Assembly: GCA_021228405.1 (NCBI GenBank)
Contig: JAJQRF010000009.1
Span: 1-64,000, forward strand
Source of the DNA: Pyrinomonadaceae bacterium
Lineage (GTDB): Bacteria; Acidobacteriota; Blastocatellia; Pyrinomonadales; Pyrinomonadaceae
Length of the DNA stretch: 64,000 nucleotides
Direction: 5' to 3'
Below the pieces are notes generated by a model, which saw only the letters and a program-made list of their open reading frames with translations, was not told the DNA's origin and did no database searches. This document shows positions 16,163-24,245 of this stretch, piece after piece. Made by a program: the position numbers and the translations under genes. Positions within the stretch are counted from its first letter, which is position 1. Each line of letters begins with the position of its first letter.

Positions 16163-16277
16163 ACACATTTTGAAATGCCAACACGTTAAATCTTGACTCA
16201 AAAAATAATCGTGATATTTTATTGCTGTTCAAATGAACGCAACTAAATTTCTAATAATTTTGGAGGTCAGACTTTTT

Positions 16278-16754
16278 ATGATTAACAGAATAGCGGTAGA
16301 GGTTTCCGAAACAAGGAGAAGAGAAGTTGGGGAAAAAGGGGTAGAACTCAACAATCTGGTTAAAGATTGGTATATTCCGGTTGAAAAAGAGGAAGTCAAA
16401 TCGATGTCCAAACTCGGCGATAATCGAATTGCTTTTGCCGATAAAGTCGCTCAATATGCAGTGACAAATCCTGAATTTCTTCCGCCTTATGCTGATGTCG
16501 AGGAATATGTCAGAGATTTGAAGGCATACAAGGATTTGCGCGAAATCGTGCGACCGATCAGGCAGATCACTGATAACCTCGAAACTTCAATGAAGGTGAG
16601 CGGCAGTGAAGCCTATGAATTTGCCCGCAGTTACTACAGAGCCGTGCAATATCACGCTAAAATGGGTGTGCCCGGAGCGCAGACGATTCTTGACGATTTA
16701 CGCACGCTTTTTGAAGCTAAAAGCAGTCCCGAAACAGACGAACAGGAAAGTTAG
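16278..16754 (+). CDS. small helical hypothetical protein
   Basis: Soluble, mostly helical protein of about 158 aa. The start at 16278 is favoured by GGAGGT 10 bp upstream. The C-terminal half has the pattern LPPYADVEEYVRDLKAYKDL, then FARSYYRAVQYHAKMGVPGAQ and TILDDLRTLF. That pattern resembles a widespread uncharacterised family of helical proteins with a 'P-GA-x-I-x-D-L' ending (from memory). Function unknown. Array 2 of tandem repeats begins about 120 bp after its stop. Confidence 0.7.
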   Translation: MINRIAVEVSETRRREVGEKGVELNNLVKDWYIPVEKEEVKSMSKLGDNRIAFADKVAQYAVTNPEFLPPYADVEEYVRDLKAYKDLREIVRPIRQITDNLETSMKVSGSEAYEFARSYYRAVQYHAKMGVPGAQTILDDLRTLFEAKSSPETDEQES

Positions 16755-16875
16755 TTTTAACGAGTAATTTCGTCAAAAAATCCTCGTCATCGTTTGTCTT
16801 GAGAACAAAAATCTTCTAAGCCCGACGGCGGCACGGTATTTTTCTGCGAAAATCAAAGTCAATTATAAAAAGCCA

Positions 16876-17038
16876 AACCTCGCTCAGATGACGAAAACGT
16901 CACTTAAATGACGAAAACCTTGCACAGGTGACGAAATCGTCACTCAGGTGAGGTTGAACCTCATATAAATGACGAAAACGTCGCTCAGATGACGAAAACC
17001 TCACACAGATGACGATTTCGTCATCTGTGTGAGGTTTT
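16876..17038. repeat. array 2: seven to eight 20-bp dyad units
   Basis: Units of about 20 bp, with ATG/GTG anchor bases at 16888, 16908, 16928, 16948, 16969, 16989 and 17009. Typical unit: CAGATGACGAAAACGTCACT, containing the dyad TGACG-AAAA-CGTCA. Unit 3 is GTGACGA-AA-TCGTCAC. Unit 4 is TGAGGTT-G-AACCTCA, in which both arms changed yet still pair. Units 2, 5 and 6 have imperfect right arms. The last unit merges into a 44-bp palindrome. Confidence 0.95.
16995..17038. repeat. 44-bp near-perfect palindrome at the end of array 2
   Basis: Left arm 16995-17015 (begins AAAACCTCACACAGATGACG) and right arm 17018-17038 (TCGTCATCTG...GAGGTTTT) are perfect 21-bp reverse complements around a TT. The stem is made of array-unit sequence followed by its inverted copy. 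As RNA it would fold into a very stable hairpin ending in TTTT, so it may also act as terminator for one or both convergent genes. Confidence 0.95.
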
Positions 17039-17062
17039 CAGCAAATTAAACTCTAAAAAGTC

Positions 17063-17157
17063 GCTGAAAGCGACAAAGATAATAGCCTAGAGTGAAATGA
17101 GCAAAGCGAATGAAACCTTAGGTAAGATTGATGAAAAATCCCGATGCTGAAAGTATC
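17063..17157. repeat. degraded dispersed repeat
   Basis: GCTGAAAGCGAC (17063-17074) and TGCTGAAAGTATC (17145-17157) flank CCTAGAGTGAAATGAGC ... GAAACCTTAGGT. This layout resembles a repeat seen in several acidobacterial and planctomycete genomes (GCTGAAAGCGCGAC ends around a CCCAGxG palindrome); the comparison is from memory. Confidence 0.45.
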
Positions 17158-17163
17158 TTTATA

Positions 17164-18207
17164 TTACCAATACCTATTGATTGTTTCTCTTAATCCATCT
17201 CGATCTATTAATGAAATATTATTTGCCGTAGCAAGTTCAATTGCGGCAGGTGTGAAATAATTATTTGTTACAACCATTCCTTTCTGGGCTTTATATAAAT
17301 TAATTGCTGATACAATTTCTTGCACTGCTTTATTACCGACGCTCCCGCTATAGCACTTAGCTTGAACAACTGTTTTCTCGCCAAGTTTCACGAACACTAA
17401 ATCTGCCCCTTGATCTCCAGAAAGTTTGGTTTGCTTAACCTGATAGCCCATTTTAATGAAAAGCTGTTCTAAAAATTTCTCAAATTCATAGCCGTTAAGA
17501 GTGTCTATGTCATCTAGTGTTACTTGATTATCATTGCCGCGAAGCCGCTTTTCAAATAGCTCAAGTTCGATTTGTTCATTAATTCTCAAAACTTCTTTCT
17601 CAAGTTGAAAATCATTTATCTTACTGTATATTCCATTACTTTCTAATAATTCTGCAAGAATATACAGGCGATCTTTATCATTTCCGCAGACCTCTATAAA
17701 ACTGCGTATGTAACCTTCTAAAGTTATAGGATTTGTTGATAGAATTTTACTTTTAATACTTTTAGATTGCTGGCGGCGTTTTTCCTCAATCAAAAGACTT
17801 TTTAATTCCTCAGTCGAAAACATCCATTGTTTTTTGTTTAATAGAAGACTAAGTTTGTAAAGCTCTTCTTCACTTGCTCGGTTTTGATATTTTTTGAAAA
17901 ATTGTTGAATAAAATTGTATTCAGGGCTTTGAAGAAATAATTGTTTTCTTGCTTTTAGGTTTTGCTGGTATCCTGCGAATTCTTTTTGACGCTGTAATGC
18001 TGCTTTTTTTTCTTTCCTCTTATCTAAGTAAGGAATTCCCCATTTAATACCGATATATACTGCAACGCCAGCTATTAATAAAATAATTATAGGAATGATA
18101 TTTGAGGCAATAAAATTACTTACGGCAGAAAAAATTGCAAACCCTATAATTATCAGAACAATTATTCCACACCCATCATTTGAGTTTTTTCTCCGTCGTC
18201 TTGCCAT
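17164..18207 (-). CDS. membrane-anchored Mrr-type restriction endonuclease-like protein
   Basis: Protein of 347 aa. Two N-terminal membrane helices (about 14-30 and 37-57), a charged helical middle region (60-225) and a C-terminal Mrr_cat nuclease domain (about 235-345). The PD-(D/E)xK core is visible: GDQGADL (Asp269) and VVQAKCY (Gln282-Ala-Lys284), followed by GNKAVQEI typical of Mrr_cat. Such proteins cut DNA, often modified DNA, but membrane-anchored forms are uncharacterised. The gene is more AT-rich than its neighbours, which hints at transfer. It lies 41 bp after the HerA gene on the same strand, so an operon is likely. Confidence 0.88.
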   Translation of the reverse strand: MARRRRKNSNDGCGIIVLIIIGFAIFSAVSNFIASNIIPIIILLIAGVAVYIGIKWGIPYLDKRKEKKAALQRQKEFAGYQQNLKARKQLFLQSPEYNFIQQFFKKYQNRASEEELYKLSLLLNKKQWMFSTEELKSLLIEEKRRQQSKSIKSKILSTNPITLEGYIRSFIEVCGNDKDRLYILAELLESNGIYSKINDFQLEKEVLRINEQIELELFEKRLRGNDNQVTLDDIDTLNGYEFEKFLEQLFIKMGYQVKQTKLSGDQGADLVFVKLGEKTVVQAKCYSGSVGNKAVQEIVSAINLYKAQKGMVVTNNYFTPAAIELATANNISLIDRDGLRETINRYW

Positions 18208-18248
18208 ATTTTAATAAATCCAAAGAATAAAATTTAGATAAATAGAAC

Positions 18249-19946
18249 TCAAATCCGAATATTGCCGATTTTTTCAGGTTTTTTGCCTGTGTCTTGTTTC
18301 AAATAGGGCGCGTCCTGCATTTCGCGTTTTTCTTGTGCGCCGGATGAATGCCATTTCAGCCATTCGTCGGGTGCGTCGAAGGTTTCGCCGCCGTGTTGGG
18401 TTAATCTGGCGCGGATGCGGCACATCACGGGCGTGTTGATGCCGACTCCTGAAATGATCGCTTGTCCTTTGGTCAGGGCGGGAAGCTCGGCGAGCATTGC
18501 CCGTCCTGCGCCTTCGACTGATTGGGCGACGGTTTGCTGGTCGATCGGGTTGACGATGCGCATAATTATCTGCGTCATACATTGGGAAAGAACGTCCTGA
18601 TCGAGTTTGCCCGGGCGTTGTGTGATAAGCCCGATGCCGACCCCGAATTTTCTGCCTTCGGCGAGGATTTGCTTCAAAATATTGGTCGAAACGACGTTTG
18701 CGCCGGCTGGTGCGAAACGGTGCGCTTCTTCCAAAAGCGTGAAAACGGGATAGGGCAGATAGTTTTCCGTGTTCGGCTGTGCTTCTTCGCGGACGGAGAG
18801 CATTCTGGCTTTGTTGACGCGTCTGAGAAGCGTGCCGACGATGACCTGCTGTTCGTGCTGTTCGATGTCGGACAATTGCAGAATCGTGCAGCGTCCGGGC
18901 GCAAACAAATCCTTTAACGGAATGTGATCCTGCGCGGAAAAAAGGCTGTCGGGTTTATCGAAACGCGAATCGAGCCGCCACAGCAAACCGTCGATCGAAG
19001 AAGCATTGCCGCCGTCGCCTTTCTTTTCGTCGCCGTATTTCTGTTTCGTCACCTCGTCGCGCAGATCGTGATAGGCGTAGGCGTAATCCTGCCGTTTTTC
19101 AAAACGCAGACGTTCTTGAAGCGAGCGAAAAGCTTGTGCGAGAAAATGAAGCATTTTGTCAGATGTGCCTTCGGGCAGAAGATATTTCACATCGGCTTCG
19201 GTGAGCGTCGAAAAGCGCACTTTGATCTTATCGGGCGTGAATATTTTTACTTCGGGTTTATAGCCCGTTTCGCCGAAAAATTGCGAATCGCCCTGAATCG
19301 ACTGCATCGTGTGATATTCGCCGTGCGGATCGACGATCAAAACCGCCGCGCCGTTAAACGGGCGCATCAGTTCCTCGATAAAAACGCCCGCCGTGTATGA
19401 TTTTCCCGAACCCGTCGAAGCTAAGATGGCAAGATGCGTCGAAACAACGTCCTTGACCGAAAGCACGACGGGAACTTCGCCTTTTTCGCGCGTCAGCAAA
19501 CTTCCGATATGCGCCGAGCCGAGTTCGGCGGATTTGCGCGGACTGAGCATTTCCGCCAGAGTTTCGCTCGATGCGAGATAGATCGGCTGTCCCGGATTCG
19601 GCGGAATGCGCGGGTTGTTGAAATCCTTGACGGTGCGGTCGAAAAATCCGATGGTTTCGACCGTGATCTCGTAAATCTCGCATCCGTCGCCGTCCAGACC
19701 GATCAGCGACGAAACGAGCGCGGGCGGCGTGTTCGGGTCGGACAGAAACACGTCGGGCAGGTTTCGCACCAGTTTGCGCGATTTGATCGTGCCGATGATC
19801 TGCTGACTGCTTCCGCCGACCTGCGCGGTGTAGTAGACGAATTCGCCGATGCGCGTTTTTTCGTTGTCTTTGGTAATAAAAAGGTATTCGTGCGGCATTT
19901 CACCCGGTCCTTTGACCGTGCCTGTAAGAAAATCCGTTGCTGTCAT
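18249..19946 (-). CDS. HerA-like (DUF87) hexameric DNA-pumping ATPase
   Basis: Protein of 565 aa of the HerA/FtsK superfamily. An N-terminal HAS-barrel (about 1-120) is followed by the RecA-like core with Walker A ASTGSGKS (176-183), DPHGEYH (206-212), Walker B VFTLLEEAHRF (401-411) and the Arg-rich end QRPGKLDQDVLSQC. In archaea HerA works with NurA in DNA end resection; in bacteria HerA-like ATPases are partnered with nucleases or SIR2 in anti-phage systems. Here the gene directly downstream is a membrane-anchored Mrr-type nuclease, suggesting a translocase-nuclease pair. No nurA gene is in the window. Confidence 0.9.
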   Translation of the reverse strand: MTATDFLTGTVKGPGEMPHEYLFITKDNEKTRIGEFVYYTAQVGGSSQQIIGTIKSRKLVRNLPDVFLSDPNTPPALVSSLIGLDGDGCEIYEITVETIGFFDRTVKDFNNPRIPPNPGQPIYLASSETLAEMLSPRKSAELGSAHIGSLLTREKGEVPVVLSVKDVVSTHLAILASTGSGKSYTAGVFIEELMRPFNGAAVLIVDPHGEYHTMQSIQGDSQFFGETGYKPEVKIFTPDKIKVRFSTLTEADVKYLLPEGTSDKMLHFLAQAFRSLQERLRFEKRQDYAYAYHDLRDEVTKQKYGDEKKGDGGNASSIDGLLWRLDSRFDKPDSLFSAQDHIPLKDLFAPGRCTILQLSDIEQHEQQVIVGTLLRRVNKARMLSVREEAQPNTENYLPYPVFTLLEEAHRFAPAGANVVSTNILKQILAEGRKFGVGIGLITQRPGKLDQDVLSQCMTQIIMRIVNPIDQQTVAQSVEGAGRAMLAELPALTKGQAIISGVGINTPVMCRIRARLTQHGGETFDAPDEWLKWHSSGAQEKREMQDAPYLKQDTGKKPEKIGNIRI

Positions 19947-20256
19947 AATTTTTGTCGAAAAGAGTAAATTTACGAGGTCGATTATAACACGATTGCCAAA
20001 CTGAAACCTTTATAAAATATAATATTTAAGCGGAAATTCGAGCATTTGAAATTTCCGCTTATCTTTAAAGTCGAGCTTGTATATTTTTTCTTGCAATCGA
20101 AGTTGTAAATCAGATATTCTTTCTAGGTTTCCGAATCTTTCTCAAATAACAGTTTCCCGATAATCCTAAAAATCTTATCGCTTTCACGGCGTTCTTAAAC
20201 TGCCGATCAGCTCGAACTGTGTAAAAAGATCAAACTTTTCGGAGTTCAAAAAATCA
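19947..20256. other. 310-bp divergent promoter region with a 12-bp inverted repeat
   Basis: Between the divergent herA-like and secreted-protein genes. It contains the perfect 12-bp inverted repeat TAAGCGGAAATT / AATTTCCGCTTA (20027-20061, 11-nt loop), which could be an operator or hairpin. The rest shows nothing I can name. Confidence 0.5.
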
Positions 20257-22437
20257 ATGAAAATAAAATACGGTTTCTTTTTGAGCCTGACAGCTCTGCT
20301 TTTGTTAATTTCGTTTTCACCTGCTGTTGCAAACGCGCAAAAAAACGCCGGCGTTAAATCAAAAACGTTCGGCATCGTCAATACCGATCTGACAATTGCG
20401 ACCAGCGACACGCCCGATCCGGTCAGGCGCGGCGAGAATGTGACATATACGATCACGGTCACAAATCTGACCAGTGCCGCCGCGCAGAATTTTACGCTGC
20501 GCGCGTTCGTTTCGACCAATTCGACGTTTGTTTCCTTTAACGCGCCGAACGGATTCGATTGCACGACACCGCAGGTCGGCGAAGGCGGACAGGTAAATTG
20601 TTCTGCGCCGACGGTTGCGGGAAGCGCGACGAATGTTTTCACGATGGTTGCCAAAGTTGACAGCAACGCGGGAATCGGCGCATCGCTTTATATGCCTGTC
20701 AATCTTAGCGCGACGAACGACATCGACGGCGGCAATAATTCGGCGGCGGAAACAACCGATCTGACAGGCGGAGTTTTTGTAAATGAAGCGGGCGGAAATT
20801 TTCAAACGACAAATATCAACACGCCGTTTTCAAATAATCTCAGAGTGCGTGTGACGGACGGCAACGAAATTCCGCTTTCGGGCATAGATGTCACATTTAC
20901 TGCGCCGACCAAAGGCGCAAGCGGCACATTTACAGGCGGACTTCCGACCGTAGTTGTGACGACCGATGCCGACGGATACGCGACCGCACCCGTTTTTACG
21001 GCAAACGGAAATGTCGGCAATTATATCGTCACGGCGACCGTTCCCGATGCGAACAGTTCGGTCGAATTTAATTTAAATAACGTTGCGCCGATGACTTTCA
21101 CGGTCACAAATATCAATGACGACGGCGCAGGCAGTTTATATCAGGCGATTCAGGATGCTAACGATAATTCCGGCAACGACACGATCGTTTTCGATCCGGC
21201 TGTTTTCTCGACTCCGCAAACGATCGTTTTAATCGGCGGCGAGATTTTCGTTGCCGACAATGGTTCGCTGACGATCAATGGTCCGGGCGCGGATAAACTG
21301 ACGATCTCAGGAAACAATGCGAGCCGTATTTTCTCGATTACGGGCAATGTTATTTTGAACGATCTAAAATTGGCGAACGGCTCGAATGCCGAAGACGGCG
21401 GCGCGATTTCTACTTTCGGAAACACACTGCAAATCAACCGCTGCGCTTTTTACAACAACACGGCGAGCGAAGGCGGCGCAATTTCGTCGGTCGGCGCGGA
21501 ATTGATCGTCAATCAAAGCACGTTTTTCGGTAATCAAACGACGAACGGCGGCGGCGCGATTATTTTATTTGCAGTCGAAGGAAGTTCGACGACGAGCATT
21601 ACAAATTCGACCTTTAATCAAAACACCGCTTCGCGCGGCGGTGCGATCTACAAAGGCATTCCGATCTTCGGCGGCGATCCGCTCGAACTTTATCTGACGA
21701 GCGTGACGATCAGCGGAAACACAGCAACCGCTAACGGCGGCGGTATCTTCAGCGAAAACGGAAATGTCAAAGTTATCAATTCGATCATCGCCGGAAATTC
21801 GTCGAATGACTTCAACGGAACGATTAATTCACAAGGCTATAATCTGATTCAATCGACGACCAGCACGATTTTCGCAGGCGGTGCGCCGCAGCAAAACGAC
21901 ATCATCGGCGTGAGTCCGATGCTTGCGCCGTTAGCCGACAACGGCGGAACGACCGACACGATGGAATTGATGGAAGGAAGTCCGGCAATCGATAAAGGAA
22001 CTTCGTCAAATGTTCAGCTTCCGCCGCTTGCAAAAAATCAGAGATCGCAAAATGTGCGGCAGAATATTGCGCCGCTTGTCACGACCGATCAGCGCGGCGA
22101 GATGCGTCCGAGTGATTTTTTCAATATTCCGAACACGGGCGACGGCGCAGACATCGGCGCATTTGAGTTGACCGCGCCGACTGCCGCAAATGCGTCGATC
22201 AGCGGCAGAATCATTACATCAGAAGGCAATGGGGCAGGTGCGATCGTTACCTTGACCGATCAAAACGGGCAGTCGCGCACGATCCGGACGGGTTCGTTCG
22301 GCAACTTTACGTTTGAAGAAATCCCTTCGGGCGCAGTTTATGTGATTAGCGTGCAACACAAGCGTTACCGATTTTCTTCGCAAGTAATTTCGTTAAATGA
22401 AGATGTGCGGGATTTGATATTTACGCCGCTTGATTAA
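20257..22437 (+). CDS. secreted beta-helix protein with DUF11, Ig-like and regulatory domains
   Basis: Exported protein of 726 aa. Signal peptide 1-28. A DUF11-type domain follows (about 40-160; SDTPDPVRRGENVTYTITVT), then a Big-1-like Ig domain (about 172-272). The choice-of-anchor-Q/parallel beta-helix region (about 278-575) contains VTNINDDGAGSLYQAIQDAN, GGAIS repeats and MELMEGSPAIDKG. A C-terminal carboxypeptidase-regulatory domain (about 645-726) begins ASISGRIITSEG. Proteins of this build are surface or secreted in Acidobacteriota, with adhesive or polysaccharide-binding roles proposed. A GGAG lies 12 bp before the ATG; the terminator is at 22471. Confidence 0.85.
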   Translation: MKIKYGFFLSLTALLLLISFSPAVANAQKNAGVKSKTFGIVNTDLTIATSDTPDPVRRGENVTYTITVTNLTSAAAQNFTLRAFVSTNSTFVSFNAPNGFDCTTPQVGEGGQVNCSAPTVAGSATNVFTMVAKVDSNAGIGASLYMPVNLSATNDIDGGNNSAAETTDLTGGVFVNEAGGNFQTTNINTPFSNNLRVRVTDGNEIPLSGIDVTFTAPTKGASGTFTGGLPTVVVTTDADGYATAPVFTANGNVGNYIVTATVPDANSSVEFNLNNVAPMTFTVTNINDDGAGSLYQAIQDANDNSGNDTIVFDPAVFSTPQTIVLIGGEIFVADNGSLTINGPGADKLTISGNNASRIFSITGNVILNDLKLANGSNAEDGGAISTFGNTLQINRCAFYNNTASEGGAISSVGAELIVNQSTFFGNQTTNGGGAIILFAVEGSSTTSITNSTFNQNTASRGGAIYKGIPIFGGDPLELYLTSVTISGNTATANGGGIFSENGNVKVINSIIAGNSSNDFNGTINSQGYNLIQSTTSTIFAGGAPQQNDIIGVSPMLAPLADNGGTTDTMELMEGSPAIDKGTSSNVQLPPLAKNQRSQNVRQNIAPLVTTDQRGEMRPSDFFNIPNTGDGADIGAFELTAPTAANASISGRIITSEGNGAGAIVTLTDQNGQSRTIRTGSFGNFTFEEIPSGAVYVISVQHKRYRFSSQVISLNEDVRDLIFTPLD

Positions 22438-22470
22438 TGAAAAAAGTTGAAACTGCACCAAAAAATAACG

Positions 22471-22501
22471 AAAAAGACGTGTCACCGGCATGTCTTTTTT
22501 T
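22471..22501 (+). terminator. terminator after the beta-helix protein gene
   Basis: Hairpin AAAAAGACGTG / CATGTCTTTTT (one G-T wobble) with a 7-nt loop and T-run, about 33 bp after the stop. Confidence 0.75.
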
Positions 22502-22576
22502 GTGAAAACGGCAAATGAATGTAAATTATTTGAGACGATTTATCAGAAAAAAACGCATTAAGAAACAGGGAAATTT

Positions 22577-23719
22577 ATGGCAGTTTACGAAGGAAAATGG
22601 CGTTGTGAGAGATGTTTGTCGGTCAATCGCGGGCGTGATCTGAATTGTTTGTCGTGCGGCGTAAAGCGCAGTGAGAACGTCGAGTTTTTTCTCGACGACG
22701 ACGCGGCGGAGGTCGCCGACGAACAGCTCATAAGTCAGGCAAATGCGGGCGCGGATTGGATTTGCCTCTATTGCGGCACAAATTGTTCGGCATCGCAAAC
22801 GCAATGTTCAGGTTGCGGAAGCCCTCGCACAATACAAAATAAACAGCTTATTGAGGAAACGCGCGGCGTGAACGATTGGTCGGAAGCCGCTCTGAAAGCG
22901 CGAAACGCACAGACCACGCAGAATTTCTCCCCGGTTCAGCCGCAAAAATCCTTCTTGAGCAATCGTTTAGTGAAATTCATCTTAGCCGGAACCGGCGCGG
23001 CGGGCATTTTGTTGGTCGGGGTTTTCGCCGTTTTGATGTATCTTTCGACACTTTCCTACCCGGCGGAAATCGAAATTTCCGGGCTTGAATGGAAGCGTTC
23101 GATCTCGCTCGAAGAATATAAAACCGTGACGGAAACGGCTTGGGAAGGCGAAATCCCGCAAGCGGCGCGGGTGCAGTCGAAAGAAAACGCCCTGCATCAC
23201 GTCGACAAAATTCCGAATGGAACCCGCACCGTTCCCGAAACTTACACGGAACGTGTTTCCGATGGCACCGAGCGTTACGTGTGCGGTCGGACGAGCAAGA
23301 AAAACGGCTTTTTTGAAGATAAATACTGCACGCGGACAAAATATAAATCCGTCACGAAAACGCGCAACCGCACCGAAACGATCTACAAAGACGTTCCGGT
23401 TTACAAAACGCGCTACACGTATCTGATCGACAAATGGGTTTCCGCCGGCGATCAGACCACTTCGGGAAACAATTTCGATCCGCAATGGGCAAATGTCAAA
23501 GCTGACAATATCCACACACGCGAAAGCGGTCGCACCGAAAATTACAATCTTTTATGCAAGGAGTTCGGCGGAAAAAACAAAGCCTACAAAGTGAAACTTT
23601 CGCCGCAAAACTGGGCGAACTTTCGACAAAATCAGCATCTTCACGGCAAGATCGATTTTTGGGGAGAACTGATCTCGATCGATGAAATTCCGAATGCGGA
23701 AATATCTGCGCAAAAATAA
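22577..23719 (+). CDS. membrane protein with two N-terminal RanBP2-type zinc ribbons
   Basis: Protein of 380 aa. Two RanBP2/zinc-ribbon modules: WRCERCLSVNRGRDLNCLSC (about 8-27) and WICLYCGTNCSASQTQCSGC (about 56-75), each with four cysteines. One membrane helix (about 134-156) separates this cytoplasmic part from a large C-terminal domain outside the membrane (about 165-380) rich in Thr, Arg and Tyr. The extracellular part has YKSVTKTRNRTETIYKDVPV-type repeats. Family not recognised; the cytoplasmic zinc modules suggest protein or RNA binding. Followed by a small membrane protein gene on the same strand. Confidence 0.75.
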   Translation: MAVYEGKWRCERCLSVNRGRDLNCLSCGVKRSENVEFFLDDDAAEVADEQLISQANAGADWICLYCGTNCSASQTQCSGCGSPRTIQNKQLIEETRGVNDWSEAALKARNAQTTQNFSPVQPQKSFLSNRLVKFILAGTGAAGILLVGVFAVLMYLSTLSYPAEIEISGLEWKRSISLEEYKTVTETAWEGEIPQAARVQSKENALHHVDKIPNGTRTVPETYTERVSDGTERYVCGRTSKKNGFFEDKYCTRTKYKSVTKTRNRTETIYKDVPVYKTRYTYLIDKWVSAGDQTTSGNNFDPQWANVKADNIHTRESGRTENYNLLCKEFGGKNKAYKVKLSPQNWANFRQNQHLHGKIDFWGELISIDEIPNAEISAQK

Positions 23720-23793
23720 ATTCATCCGGCGCGGGAACAAAAACGGCGAACGCGGGGTCTAAAGAATCACAAATTCTTTGGAGGGAAAATAAG

Positions 23794-24138
23794 ATGAATT
23801 ACAAATCGAATTTAACGCGCATCTGGTCAGCCGTTGCTTGTCTGTCGTTGGTTTTATCGGCTTTTATGTGGTTCGGCTATGAATCGCAGAATCTCAAATA
23901 CGCGATTCTCGCGCTCAATCTGCTGATGTTTCTGCTTTCATTGCCGTGCAGTATTTTCGCAATTCCGGTCGTGGCGGCTTCGGCTTATTATCTCGAAATG
24001 CACCCGACTTCGAGCGAGGGAATTTATCTCGGCACGATATTTTTAGCGGTTTTGGGCGCGGTGCAGTGGTTCTGGATCGTGCGTTTCTGGTCGCCGTCCG
24101 AACCGCTTATGCAAAAGCTCGATCTGATTCGGGAATAA
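23794..24138 (+). CDS. small membrane protein (about 3-4 TM)
   Basis: Hydrophobic protein of 114 aa with about four membrane segments (roughly 10-29, 33-50, 52-67 and 76-97). A strong ribosome binding site GGAGGG precedes the ATG. Family not recognised. It sits 74 bp after the zinc-ribbon membrane protein gene on the same strand and may be part of the same unit. Confidence 0.7.
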   Translation: MNYKSNLTRIWSAVACLSLVLSAFMWFGYESQNLKYAILALNLLMFLLSLPCSIFAIPVVAASAYYLEMHPTSSEGIYLGTIFLAVLGAVQWFWIVRFWSPSEPLMQKLDLIRE

Positions 24139-24245
24139 TTAAATTGCGCTTCCTTATAAATTAAAAAATCAGAGGTTTGCGCAGTTAAAGTAATTTTGAA
24201 AAACGGGTAAAATAGAATCTGTATTTCGGAGAAAAATACAAAGAA

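Larger units (their letters stand above)
16755..17163. other. 409-bp convergent gap with repeat array 2 and a dispersed repeat
   Basis: Between the stops of the helical protein gene and the Mrr-type gene. Holds array 2 (16876-17038) and a degraded dispersed repeat (17063-17157). No coding sequence is supported. Confidence 0.7.
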
